Assembly (NCBI GenBank): GCA_900404475.1
Contig: OUQQ01000400.1
Span: 1 to 19,131 of the forward strand
Length of the DNA: 19,131 nt
DNA from: Spongospora subterranea
Taxonomy: Eukaryota > Endomyxa > Phytomyxea > Plasmodiophorida > Plasmodiophoridae
Reading direction: 5' to 3'
Below, piece by piece: positions 10,523-19,131 of the stretch. Each line of letters begins with the position of its first letter. Position 1 is the stretch's first letter. The notes under the pieces are model-generated. The model ran no database searches, was not told where the DNA came from, and saw nothing but the letters and a program-made list of their open reading frames with translations. The position numbers were made by a program, and so were the translations under genes.

Positions 10523-13500
10523 ATGAAACGTCATCAACGTGTTTCTCAGAAATGGGATCAGCTCCGTGAATCAAAACGTCTAAATGATGTAGGAAGTCGT
10601 TTCTTGCTCATTGCAATCGTTGACGCCCATAATGTTGGCAGGTTACGCAATCGGACGATCGACCCATTGGGACGTCATCGCCAGGCAAGGGACAGGATTC
10701 GATTACATTGGCCACCAGAGCAGTCGGGCTACGTCATCGTCAGGCGGATATCCAGCGACTGATCGATCTTGGTCTTCTACAATTTGGTGCACCGATTGAA
10801 ATTAAGAGGGCGTGTTCTAATGACAATGATTCTAGTGCCTGCACCGTTTCCGTTTTTCATCCCGATGAAAATGGCGCACCAGGTACGCGATAAGTTGAAT
10901 TAGTTTGATTACCAGTCACTGTGTAATCTGGTGTTTAGCAAATCCCTTATTGGGTTACCTTCCTGCACCATTGTCTGCTTTGCTCGCGCCAATGTTGGAT
11001 TCTAATCAAGTTCAGATCTGCAGTGCGACCATAAGCGACAAATCCGGCTTCCAGGTAAGCGTCCCACAATTCCCGGGCAACATCATCTAAAGGAAATGTC
11101 AGGCTGTTCCATCTCATCTGGATATCTATGTCGAACTTTGCGGAAGCATTTCAGCAGTATTTTTGAATGATCTTGAGGAAGCGGCGTTAGGGGATACGAC
11201 ACGAATGAACTTCTTTTCATTCATCAAATGTGCTGTCTCCCGATATAGTTCGACACCTCTGATTACGGCTGATGAACGAGAAGCACTTCGTTTGTTCAGC
11301 TGTCTCTCATTCGCATCTCAGTCGCTATATATTCGTTTAATGCAAAGGAAGAAAGAATGGTCTACAGATCTTTGTGATCTTCCTGAGTTTGGGCAACTTG
11401 CCGAAACGCCTTCAATCCTTATGGACTCCGCACTTGACCTCGATCAAAAGCGGGATCTTCTGATTAGTTTGTTAGAAGAGCTTTCTTTAACGGAAATAAA
11501 AGCACTTGCGAAAAACTGTTTGTCAGTCAAAGGCACAAAACAGGTTCGTAAATGTTTTTCGTTCGTTCTAGATTTCATTTGATGGTTCGCTAAAGGTTAT
11601 TCTTCACAAGCTAAGAGAGCACATTTTTCGACAAAAATGTATTGATGGTTCGCCATACTGGTTAAATAGAATGTTTTTGCAAAAGTTCATCAACACCTGC
11701 GCGCGGCGCGGTCGACTTGTCCCCAAACATCTGAATTCCCTTATTCGCCTGTATCGATTGCATACATTGAATTTTGAACATGAGACTTTATCGGTATGTC
11801 TTTTGCAACCACTGGAAGTCTTAATCTCATAGAGTTCTTAAGTTGGAACGCTTATCAAATTTGAAAATTATCGAGTTTGTTAAAACAGAATTATGTCCAT
11901 CACTACCCTTCGCTGATCGGTCACAGCTCTTGTAATTGATAACAGCAACGCTTGCTAGGCTTCCTATGTTCTTACGATGTTACTACAGAAGCTTGGAAAC
12001 GGCTCTAGAACATGCGCATGCATGTGATGCAGCATTGCAATCCCGGGATTATAAAGTGGCGTCCAGCTTCGTTTCCCTGGCAACTCGGGAATTGTCATCT
12101 GATGTGCGTTCCCTTCATTCGTGAGTTTTGTAATGGTTTCATAAACTTTATGAGTTGATAGTTTCGGGCTCCCGATCATGATATATGGGCCCACTTCCAT
12201 CCATCATCGGTGTATGCTTCAATTATGCATTGGGGTTTAAAGGCGTTGCAAAAGTTACGCTTGTGGGATCAGGCTGTGAACGGATATATGTTTCTTTTAA
12301 GTGACGTCCCGGTTAGTTGTACGTCGCTCGTAATCACAAAGAAAGCAATTTATTTGCCTTTAGGCCTTAAAATCACACCGGAGACGTGGAAAATTCTGGG
12401 TTCGGCTGGCCTTGATCCTTGACGTGCATCTCAAGCAACGTTCATTAGCGTTATCGCTGTGCCACCAGGCTTTACAGGATCCATTTGTGTTTTCAGGTTC
12501 TCGCATATCTCTCCAGGAACGGGCTGTCCGAATATACCGCTCGCTGTCCACCAAGGGGGAATTATCGGAACCAGGATCGTTTTGCTTAGTTACCCTCCGG
12601 ATGGTACCTCGAGTTGAATCTATTGTTGGAAGGCCGTTAAACAGTAAAGTCTCTGAGCGATCAAGGTTTTTCGGTTATAATGACGACACGGTGTCGGTTG
12701 AAGAGTTAGGTAATCAAGCCATTTATCTGAATTTTTGTTTTCCAAAGTTGTTGCAGCGTTGCAGTGGTTTGCTGACCGTGGTTGGGATGGGTTTCATGAT
12801 GAAGGCATGCTTTCGCTCTCTGTCTCTCCATAACCCCCTAAATGTTGTTTTTAGGTGGCTTCGTAAGAACGATATTCGGGTTGCTGTTATGGGACGTTAT
12901 TTGGAGTCAATCAGAAGTGCCGCATGCTTTTATGGCGTCATGTCAAGATGCTCCACTTGATATAGGCACTGCTGCCTTCTATGAAGCAAGGAAAAACAAG
13001 ATAGAGGAACGTCTTGACTATTTATTAAGTAATCTGTATGGTTGTTTGTCAAATTGCGATATTTAGTCGGTTGATGCCGGCAGATCATGCCGATATCAGC
13101 CAAGAATTACAATCAGTCTGGAACGCCATGTATCCGAAAATTTGCCGAGGAGTTGCCTGGGACAAGTGGAGCTGCGAGCAACTGATCGCCTACTGCCTGT
13201 GCATTCCACGGGATTCGTTAACAAAACTGCTGCGGTTTCTGTGCATTTTTTACACCCACTTCAGTAGTGGATTTCCAGACTTGGTTCTGTTTAGCGTTTC
13301 TACCTTACAGTGCCGTTTTGTGGAAGTTAAAGTGATATATCGAGCCGGGCCTGTGTAGTCCATACTGACTACTTTCTTCCCAGGGACCAAATGATTCCCT
13401 GTTTGACCAGCAAAAAGCGTGGATTTCAACGCTGGATCGTCTTGGTTTCGAAGTTTCAGTGTTGAAAGTATGTATTCCTAAACAAGATGCTACAATCGTA

Positions 13501-13527
13501 AGCGAGGGTGACGACTCCGTATCTTGA
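10523..13527 (+). CDS. FAN1: FAN1 structure-specific nuclease (HIRAN, SAP-like, VRR-NUC)
   Basis: Fanconi-associated nuclease acting on branched DNA during interstrand crosslink repair. Exons: 10523-10588, 10642-10882, 10939-11054, 11103-11543, 11596-11797, 11835-11931, 11989-12103, 12162-12311, 12364-12709, 12757-12804, 12855-13035, 13100-13331, 13384-13527, giving 792 residues. A HIRAN domain spans about 45-165 (DENGAPANPLLGYLP, LSALLAPML). The SAP-like DNA-binding region spans 175-300 (LYIRLMQRKKEW, LTEIKALAK). TPR-like helices span 390-600 (FWVRLALILDVHL, QERAVRIYRSL, RSRFFGY). The VRR-NUC domain follows. The active site is intact: E607 in GFHDEG, D728 in GFPDLV, E743 and K745 in FVEVK, then GPNDSLFDQQKAW. 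D-to-E spacing of 15 matches human FAN1. The intron at 12805-12854 starts with GC. No UBZ finger is visible. The first exon is the least certain, as are junctions 11797/11835 and 13035/13100. Confidence 0.92.
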
Positions 13528-14188
13528 TTCTGTCGAGTTCCTTACTGCGTCAATTAACTTTATCATAAATTATCTAGCGATGTTTCTGTTTAAGATGAGG
13601 CAGCTTGTTCAATTGAATATCGTGGTGCTGAAGCATGTCGCGTTCATCGATTTTGCGCGCTTACACTGCGGTTTTGACCGAGGTTAAACGGAGGGAAATA
13701 AAGAATAAAGCAAAGGTGTATTGCAGAGCTGAAAACTACAACCGCAACGTTTTTAAAGCCGGCAAAATCTGAACATCGATATCGGATTGGCTAATTGCGA
13801 TTACTGATCGGTGGCTATCAATCCGTTTTGTTTGGTAAAATGTTCCGATTGTGATGATCTCAACTTTCTCAACTAAGCAAATCTGGTGGCAAACGATGAC
13901 CGTCTCAGCAATGAATTAAATCTTAGTAACCAGAGATCCATAATAACGACAAGCGATAATAACAATCACCACCACCAGAAGCAGTTACATCGAGCCAGTC
14001 CACGACTCTTTCAACTGCGAAACTGAAATTGCGCTAAAGGGACCTGAGCTAACAAAGGGCCGATTTTGGATCTTCTTTTATGGTGTTCGGAATTGAGGTC
14101 CGGAGGCTAAAGTTGAGGTGGCCGGCGGTTCCGTTCCCGGAATCACTTTGCTAAAAGTCCTCCGGCCGCTCATTTATCAAACTGTAGA
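13528..14188. other. intergenic between FAN1 and proline-rich gene
   Basis: 661 bases between the FAN1 stop and the next ATG. No open frame with protein-like composition, RNA gene or repeat was found. It should contain the FAN1 3' end and the promoter of the secreted protein gene. The last 100 bases become GC-rich (gaggtccggaggc, cctccggccgctc). Confidence 0.6.
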
Positions 14189-15112
14189 ATGGGGAACCAG
14201 ATGATGTTGCTGTTCTTGACGACAATCCTGATATTGTCGTCAGCGTTCGTTCACGCGACACATTCGCAATCAACGATCCCCGCTATGGGAACGTCCCCAG
14301 TGGCAAACGCTGCCGACATGTTGCCCTACATACCGACGGGAATGGCGTCCCCCGCTCCACAATCACTGCCATCGTATTCTGGTGGCGTATCCCCTGTACC
14401 ACAATCGGTTCCATCGGCAGCGCCACCCCAATGTCATGTCCCTGTCCCAGGAGCGCCATCCCCTGTCCCACAATCTGTACCCGGATCGCAGTGCTATCCT
14501 GCCCCGTCTCCTGCTCCTCAGTCATTGCCAACGACATCAGGTCCCGTTCCAGTATGTTCGCCATCTTCCCCCGTACCAGTTCCACAGCAAATACCCCCCG
14601 TATCTCCTGCGACGCCATCCCAACCTCAAACGCCACCGACGGTGATCTGTCCTGGACCAGGGCCAACTCCACAATCGGTACCCGGCGCCATTCAGTGTCC
14701 AAACGCGGGTCCATACCCAAACCCAGCCCCTCATTCCGTTCCTGGCGCTAATCCCTGTTCATATGCCTGTCCAATGATGACGCCAACCCCCCAATCAATC
14801 CCAACCGTTCCCTCGTCACCACCATTGCCCTCAACCGCCGTTCCCCGAATCATCATCGTCCCGACGACGACCACTTCTACGACCGCGCCTCATCCGTTGC
14901 AGCCGCCCGCAGCGATCCCAACGCCATCAACGTCAACCGGACAGAATCCAGTGATATCACCGCCATCGACACCGACTAGTATTCCCTCAGTGACGTCCAC
15001 CGGGTCAAATCCAGTTCCCTCAATGCCGATCGCAACACAACCAACGGCAACCCCAACTCTACCTCCATCACAAGACGTCTCATTATCGCCCGAGATTGGA
15101 GGAACTCCTTAA
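14189..15112 (+). CDS. secreted proline-rich repeat protein
   Basis: Single exon, 307 residues. MGNQMMLLFLTTILILSSAF is a textbook signal peptide with likely cleavage after VHA (about residue 23). The mature part is about one third proline with Ser, Thr and Gln, and is built around the octapeptide theme xPxPQSxP. Variants include SPAPQSLP, SPVPQSVP (twice), GPTPQSVP, NPAPHSVP and TPTPQSIP, about eight in residues 50-205. Single cysteines recur between repeats (PPQCHVP, GSQCYP, PVCSP, VICP, IQCPN, NPCSYACP). The second half (about 210-307) is Thr/Ser-rich with PTTTTSTT and looks heavily O-glycosylatable. No C-terminal GPI-type hydrophobic tail. Likely an extracellular matrix, wall or mucin-like protein; the family is not identified. 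The only intronless confident gene in the window. Opposite-strand open frames here are shadows of the repeats. Confidence 0.85.
   Translation: MGNQMMLLFLTTILILSSAFVHATHSQSTIPAMGTSPVANAADMLPYIPTGMASPAPQSLPSYSGGVSPVPQSVPSAAPPQCHVPVPGAPSPVPQSVPGSQCYPAPSPAPQSLPTTSGPVPVCSPSSPVPVPQQIPPVSPATPSQPQTPPTVICPGPGPTPQSVPGAIQCPNAGPYPNPAPHSVPGANPCSYACPMMTPTPQSIPTVPSSPPLPSTAVPRIIIVPTTTTSTTAPHPLQPPAAIPTPSTSTGQNPVISPPSTPTSIPSVTSTGSNPVPSMPIATQPTATPTLPPSQDVSLSPEIGGTP
14350..14810 (+). repeat. degenerate in-gene repeat encoding xPxPQSxP
   Basis: About eight imperfect copies of a 24-base unit (core ccacaatc[ag/tg]t.cc) inside the proline-rich gene, spaced irregularly at 45-120 bases. Codons vary between copies while the peptide stays similar, which indicates selection on protein rather than recent expansion. 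Confidence 0.75.
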
Positions 15113-15604
15113 TTGTTTCGTTCATAAACTTAACTGGGACGATTTTCGGCCAAATCAGGTTGCTTTCTACAGATGATGATCCAGTCGCAATAGCACAGCA
15201 GATTCTAGAAGAGCAACGCGCTTGATGAGGATTTGGCCAGAAAGGAATCTGAGCTGAGTATGGTGGTAGATAATAGGTGAAGATTGATAAAGAGGTGTAC
15301 TGAGAAAGGGTAATTGGTGTATTCAAATAGTATATTATGGATTCATATTGGGAAATAAACAAGATAAAAACAAGATAGGATCAGTACGGATAGGATCGCA
15401 GGTGAGCGGGAAGCGAAGTGGAAACGCCCAGGGAGCTGTCGCTATACCTTGTCTGATGATCAGCGAAAAATGTCAGCGAAAACCGTGGCAACGAGCGCCG
15501 GTCGGACGAATACAACTGTACCTGATCGATATTGACAGGGATGGCAGCCGACTCCGCTGGCCGATGCACAGAAGGTGCCCCGATGCTGCACAACATACAC
15601 CAAG
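15113..15604. other. intergenic between convergent genes
   Basis: 492 bases between the stop of the proline-rich gene (+) and the stop of the Myb gene (-). The middle is AT-rich (about 15270-15370, with ggaaataaac), fitting shared 3' untranslated and termination sequence. No gene supported. Confidence 0.6.
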
Positions 15605-18600
15605 TCAACACGACGATCGCCGAGTGCGATCATTGAAAATAAGAGAATCAAGACAAGTCCATTCTGAAAAAAGCGCGAAAAACCGAGAAAATCGAACGTA
15701 GCGGGCGAAAAAGACGACGTACGAAGGTGATCTTGACGACATACGGCCCCATTTTCGAACCAGTGACTGTGGGCTACGACCGGCGAAAAAGGCAGCAAAC
15801 CTACACCACCCCGAGCATAAGACCAACGTATTACAGAAATGCAGAAAATGTTGTGGCAACAAAGTGAACGACGATCTTCGGAAATATGTTGGGAAACAAT
15901 GTGTTAAAGAGCACAACACCGACTTTTCATCAAGAAGAATCTCGCGCCATCTGGATTCTCCATGAATAGATACGGCTTGCGCCAGACTTTGTGCTTCTGC
16001 CGGCGTCCAACGTTTGGGCCGCCCCGAGGTGCCTGCCGAGAGCGGGGCCGCGGCANTGGGCTACGACCGGCGAAAAAGGCAGCAAACCTACACCACCCCG
16101 AGCATAAGACCAACGTATTACAGAAATGCAGAAAATGTTGTGGCAACAAAGTGAACGACGATCTTCGGAAATATGTTGGGAAACAATGTGTTAAAGAGCA
16201 CAACACCGACTTTTCATCAAGAAGAATCTCGCGCCATCTGGATTCTCCATGAATAGATACGGCTTGCGCCAGACTTTGTGCTTCTGCCGGCGTCCAACGT
16301 TTGGGCCGCCCCGAGGTGCCTGCCGAGAGCGGGGCCGCGGCACTATCGGGGCTCAAGAGCGAGCCATTGCTTGGAGACGGCGGCGGCATGCCTGGCATTA
16401 ACCGGCTATTGATTGCAGGCTGGTTTAACTGAACCAGAAATGGGTCAAAATGACATGATCAAAGATGAACGTGCACGGAAAAATGAGTTACAGCGAAAAC
16501 AGGTTAAAATGAACTGAGGAACGCGTTAAAGCGAAACCAGGCAGAGCGAAAACAGACTCAGACCCCAAATAAAACCGGGTTTAACTCGAGAAACAATGTC
16601 GAAGCTTATGTGGAACAGGAAGGAAATGAGCGACGAATTACAGCAAAGAATACTGCACTGATCAAATAACGGGAAGCGAAGAACAATGGTGACCAAATGG
16701 CGATATTACTAAACATGATTTGGGTCAATACATGGTTGAAAGAGCCGATGGGGAAGCCAGAGGGCGCCCTGATGAACGGGGAACTGCCTGAAGTCGGGCA
16801 GGACGCCACAGTTGGATTGGGGGACGGTGCTCGACCATTGCCCGATAGCGGATCGACGCAGACGGCCAGCTGGACCTTATGAGCCTGGTGTCGATGGTGC
16901 ATTATAGGAATAGGGACCGACGATGAACTCTCCCGCGAGGCTAAAAATCCAACATTATTACACGAAGCGAGAACCCCAAACAATGCGGAAAATTCGCTTG
17001 AGAAGCGAGCAAGCGTAAAGCTGGGTATTGGTAAAATTACCAGATAGAGGAGGACGTCGAGGTGGCGACACGTTGTCAGTGGTCGAGTTGATGTGCCCGT
17101 TCGTCCATGTGAACGGCATCGAGTGTGGGATGGGGACACTGCACGCGATCGGTGCCGATGGCGGTGTCTCATCGAACTACGTCAAACACCGTTACCACAT
17201 GGCGAACGCGACAATTGCCAACAAAAGACAAGGAAAGACATCATCGGAACAAAACAAAATCAAACTGAACCGAAAAGGGACAAAAAAAGTGGGACCGACC
17301 AAGCTGCTCGTGGGTTCCCAAGAGCCCACACGAAACTGCACAGACTTGAACGACGATGGAATAGTATCGCTGGAAGGACCTGGACCCTGTCCGACGGCTT
17401 GGGCGACGGCTTGCGCTAATATACGCGTGCTCGGAATCTCGTTATCTTCACCGCTGACCGGATTGGATACCGGTTGATGCTTATGCGACGACGTCTAAGC
17501 GCGCATTTTAGTATATCGCAATGTCGGCGACAAATGGATGGCGGGCAGATGGCTAGCTACCTTGGCGAGGTACCGACTCCATTTCCGATGGAGCGACGAT
17601 CGCAGGCGATCACCGAGTAGCGGCTTCCACCGCACATCCTCCATGATCGCCCTCCAATTTCCGGTCCCGTATTCCGCCACGCCCTCGACCAACGCTTGAA
17701 ACTGATATCCGAAATAGCATGAGCGACAAAAAAAATCCGAATTCAAATGATTTGAACGATGAAACGGTCGAATTGTCAAAAATCGCTGAAGATGGGGTTT
17801 TCAAACAGTTGGCGATGTTGTGATGGTGTTTGGCGTTGACCTCAGCTGATGTCCATCGTCTATTGGTCGACACGGACGATAACGAGCTGTTGTTATCGCG
17901 TTTCGACTGCAGATCGGACGACAGGTCGTCGTCGGACCCCGAATCCCCCTGACCCCGTTGCCTTCCGCCGCTCGTCGTCGTTGACGGGTCGTCGTTCAGC
18001 CTGAACGGTTCAGGCGCCGGCCCATCCCGCCAGCAATTCAGAAACCCTGCGCGAGTCGCCGCAGACATGTCAGCGACGATCGCCGATCGATTCCTGGCGC
18101 AATTGTTTACCGGAATTGGTCATGGGCATCGACTCGATCACGGGCGACATCGCCTTCGACGCCCAATCCCAGTCAACGTTATTAGACTCAAGCTGCCAGG
18201 TCTCTGATGACGCCATGGCGTCATCATCCGACACTGCACACGACCAACGTCAGACCCCCGAAGAAAAACACAAAATCACCGCCCATCGCATGACGGGATG
18301 GCGCTATGACGATCAACGGACCGGCAAACATTCGCATGTCGACATCGAGATCGTCCAGGTCGAGGAAGCCCGACGCTAGGTCCGTCATATAATCGGGCGG
18401 GTTGTGCCCCTGCACGTTGCTCCCGTTGATGATGTGTGTCGCCCCCGGAAATCGCGGTGTCCTAGGGAAGGGCCCTGAGCCAGAATGTGGTGAGATTATC
18501 GCCAGCTGCAGCTCCTGGGTCGGGTCAATTACAGTGATTTGTGGGTCTCTCCACACAAGGTTTTCCGCAATATATTGCGCCACTGGCCGTCACTGTTGCG

Positions 18601-18807
18601 CGCACTTTCCCAATCAGTCAATCATGGTGAAACGCGGCAGCCCTATCGTAGCAATGATCTCAGTGTCGCGCACATTTCATCTGATCAACCCCTTTGATCC
18701 GCAAAACGTTTTCGCCAACGCCAGAAATGGCGCCAACATTCGTCAAATGCCAAGGTTTCGGTGGAGTTTGGGAGGTGGAATATTGGGGCCTTGCCTGGAG
18801 ATGACAT
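15605..18807 (-). CDS. protein with two Myb/SANT (telobox-like) DNA-binding domains
   Basis: Exons in gene order: 18807-18690, 18582-18280, 18233-18111, 18046-17841, 17701-17561, 17494-17342 (3' end uncertain), 17176-17041, 16940-16732, 16419-16211, 15800-15745, 15663-15605, giving 570 residues with one copy of the 286-base assembly duplication ignored. Myb 1 (about 244-295) reads RRWTSAEFQALVEGVAEYG, NWRAIM, then LRSSLHRKWSRY. Myb 2 (about 503-552) reads KRWTPAEAQSLAQAVSIHG, RWREILL, FFAGRSPQSLVRKWG. Both have the tryptophan spacing and an L-x-x-K-W third helix like the telobox of telomere-binding Mybs. The linkers are Ser/Pro-rich and acidic. The N-terminal 180 residues (VAQYIAENLVWRDP, LASGFLDLDDLDVDM) match nothing I recognise. 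The frame stays open above ATG 18807 to about 18930, so the start may lie outside the window. Candidate telomere or promoter binder. Confidence 0.75.
15770..16055. repeat. direct copy 1 of a 286-base segment (left of N)
   Basis: Identical, as read base by base, to 16057-16342 at an offset of 287. It carries part of exon 10 and part of exon 9 of the minus-strand Myb gene. It ends exactly at the N at 16056. Confidence 0.95.
16056..16056. other. single N between identical copies (assembly join)
   Basis: One undetermined base between two perfect direct copies, as expected for overlapping contig ends placed side by side. Confidence 0.9.
16057..16342. repeat. direct copy 2 of the 286-base segment (right of N)
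   Basis: Exact partner of 15770-16055. The intact Myb exon 9 lies in this copy and its right flank, and the intact exon 10 in the left copy and its left flank. Collapsing the two copies restores a continuous gene. Confidence 0.95.
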
Positions 18808-19020
18808 GGCGACAATGATCACGGGGTCGAACTTGTTAGAATTCCAGGTGATTATAGGTCCAGAACAAAGGGGAATCGACTCGACACCTGAGGGAACGTC
18901 GATTATGTCGGGACTGCGCGTGATATAGTGTCATTCCATTTTACGGCGGCGTCTTCACGACTCAATGGCCCAGAGTGGATACCCCTTTTATCGGGAGCCC
19001 ATGCCATATTCGGTCAACGC

Positions 19021-19131
19021 ATCGCCATGTGTTGCACGCTATCGCCATGTGTTGCACGCTATCGCCATGTGTTGCTATCGCCATGTGTTGCACGCTATCG
19101 CCATGTGTTGCACGCTATCGCCATGTGTTGC
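19021..19131. repeat. 20-base tandem repeat, 5.5 copies, runs off window
   Basis: Unit atcgccatgtgttgcacgct at 19021-19040, 19041-19060, 19077-19096 and 19097-19116, with a partial copy 19117-19131. The third unit (19061-19076) lacks four bases (gcac lost near its end). Copies are otherwise perfect. The array continues beyond the window, so its full length is unknown. Confidence 0.95.

Noticed and set aside
14283..14720. Minus-strand frame of 145 codons
   Set aside because: Shadow of the proline-rich repeats; low-complexity antisense product.
15904..16398. Single 164-codon minus-strand frame including the Myb motif
   Set aside because: It runs through an intron and the N into a duplicated copy in another frame; the real exon ends at 16211.
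18402..18818. 138-codon plus-strand frame
   Set aside because: Lies opposite exons that join in phase to the Myb gene on the minus strand; no motif of its own.
19021..19131. CRISPR array
   Set aside because: Repeats are directly adjacent with no spacers, and the surrounding genes are eukaryotic.
1..19131. tRNA or rRNA genes
   Set aside because: Scanned by eye for box-B-like ggttcgannnc with a paired acceptor stem and for conserved rRNA stretches; none found. A tRNAscan run would be decisive.

Overview
The window is nuclear DNA from an intron-dense eukaryote. Almost every gene is split by short introns, typically 40-65 bases, with GT-AG ends and occasional GC-AG ends. Exons only make sense once these introns are removed. 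The gene set (a Nup88-type nucleoporin, a Yop1/REEP protein, FAN1 nuclease with a HIRAN domain, a double-Myb telobox-like protein) fits an opisthokont with compact introns, such as an early-diverging fungus or a unicellular holozoan. That placement is an inference. No bacterial operon structure is present. All gene models below were spliced by eye, and each full model adds up to an exact multiple of three.

Layout, left to right. 8-2851 (+): Nup88/Nup82-like nucleoporin, about 14 exons. 3022-3430 (+): small predicted single-pass membrane protein whose N-terminus is a VDLTE pentapeptide repeat. 3519-4480 (-): decayed Ty1/copia retrotransposon fragment. 4747-7436 (+): uncharacterised seven-exon protein of about 594 residues with a helical, EF-hand-like core. 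7437-8903: mostly non-coding or unresolved, with two near-identical 433-base copies flanking a single N. 8904-9560 (+): Yop1/REEP5 family protein. 9785-10411 (+): tentative small spliced gene. 10523-13527 (+): FAN1 nuclease, 13 exons, active site intact. 14189-15112 (+): secreted proline-rich repeat protein, one exon. 15605-18807 or beyond (-): protein with two Myb/telobox-like domains, about 11 exons, converging on the proline-rich gene. 19021-19131: 20-base tandem repeat running off the window end.

The genes do not form a pathway. They are ordinary neighbours covering nuclear pore, ER shaping, DNA crosslink repair, a possible telomere or promoter DNA-binding factor, and a secreted protein. 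Both N positions (8043 and 16056) sit between direct copies of the same sequence, which looks like contig overlaps that were not merged. The second copy pair splits and partly duplicates exons of the Myb gene, so that gene must be read with one copy removed.
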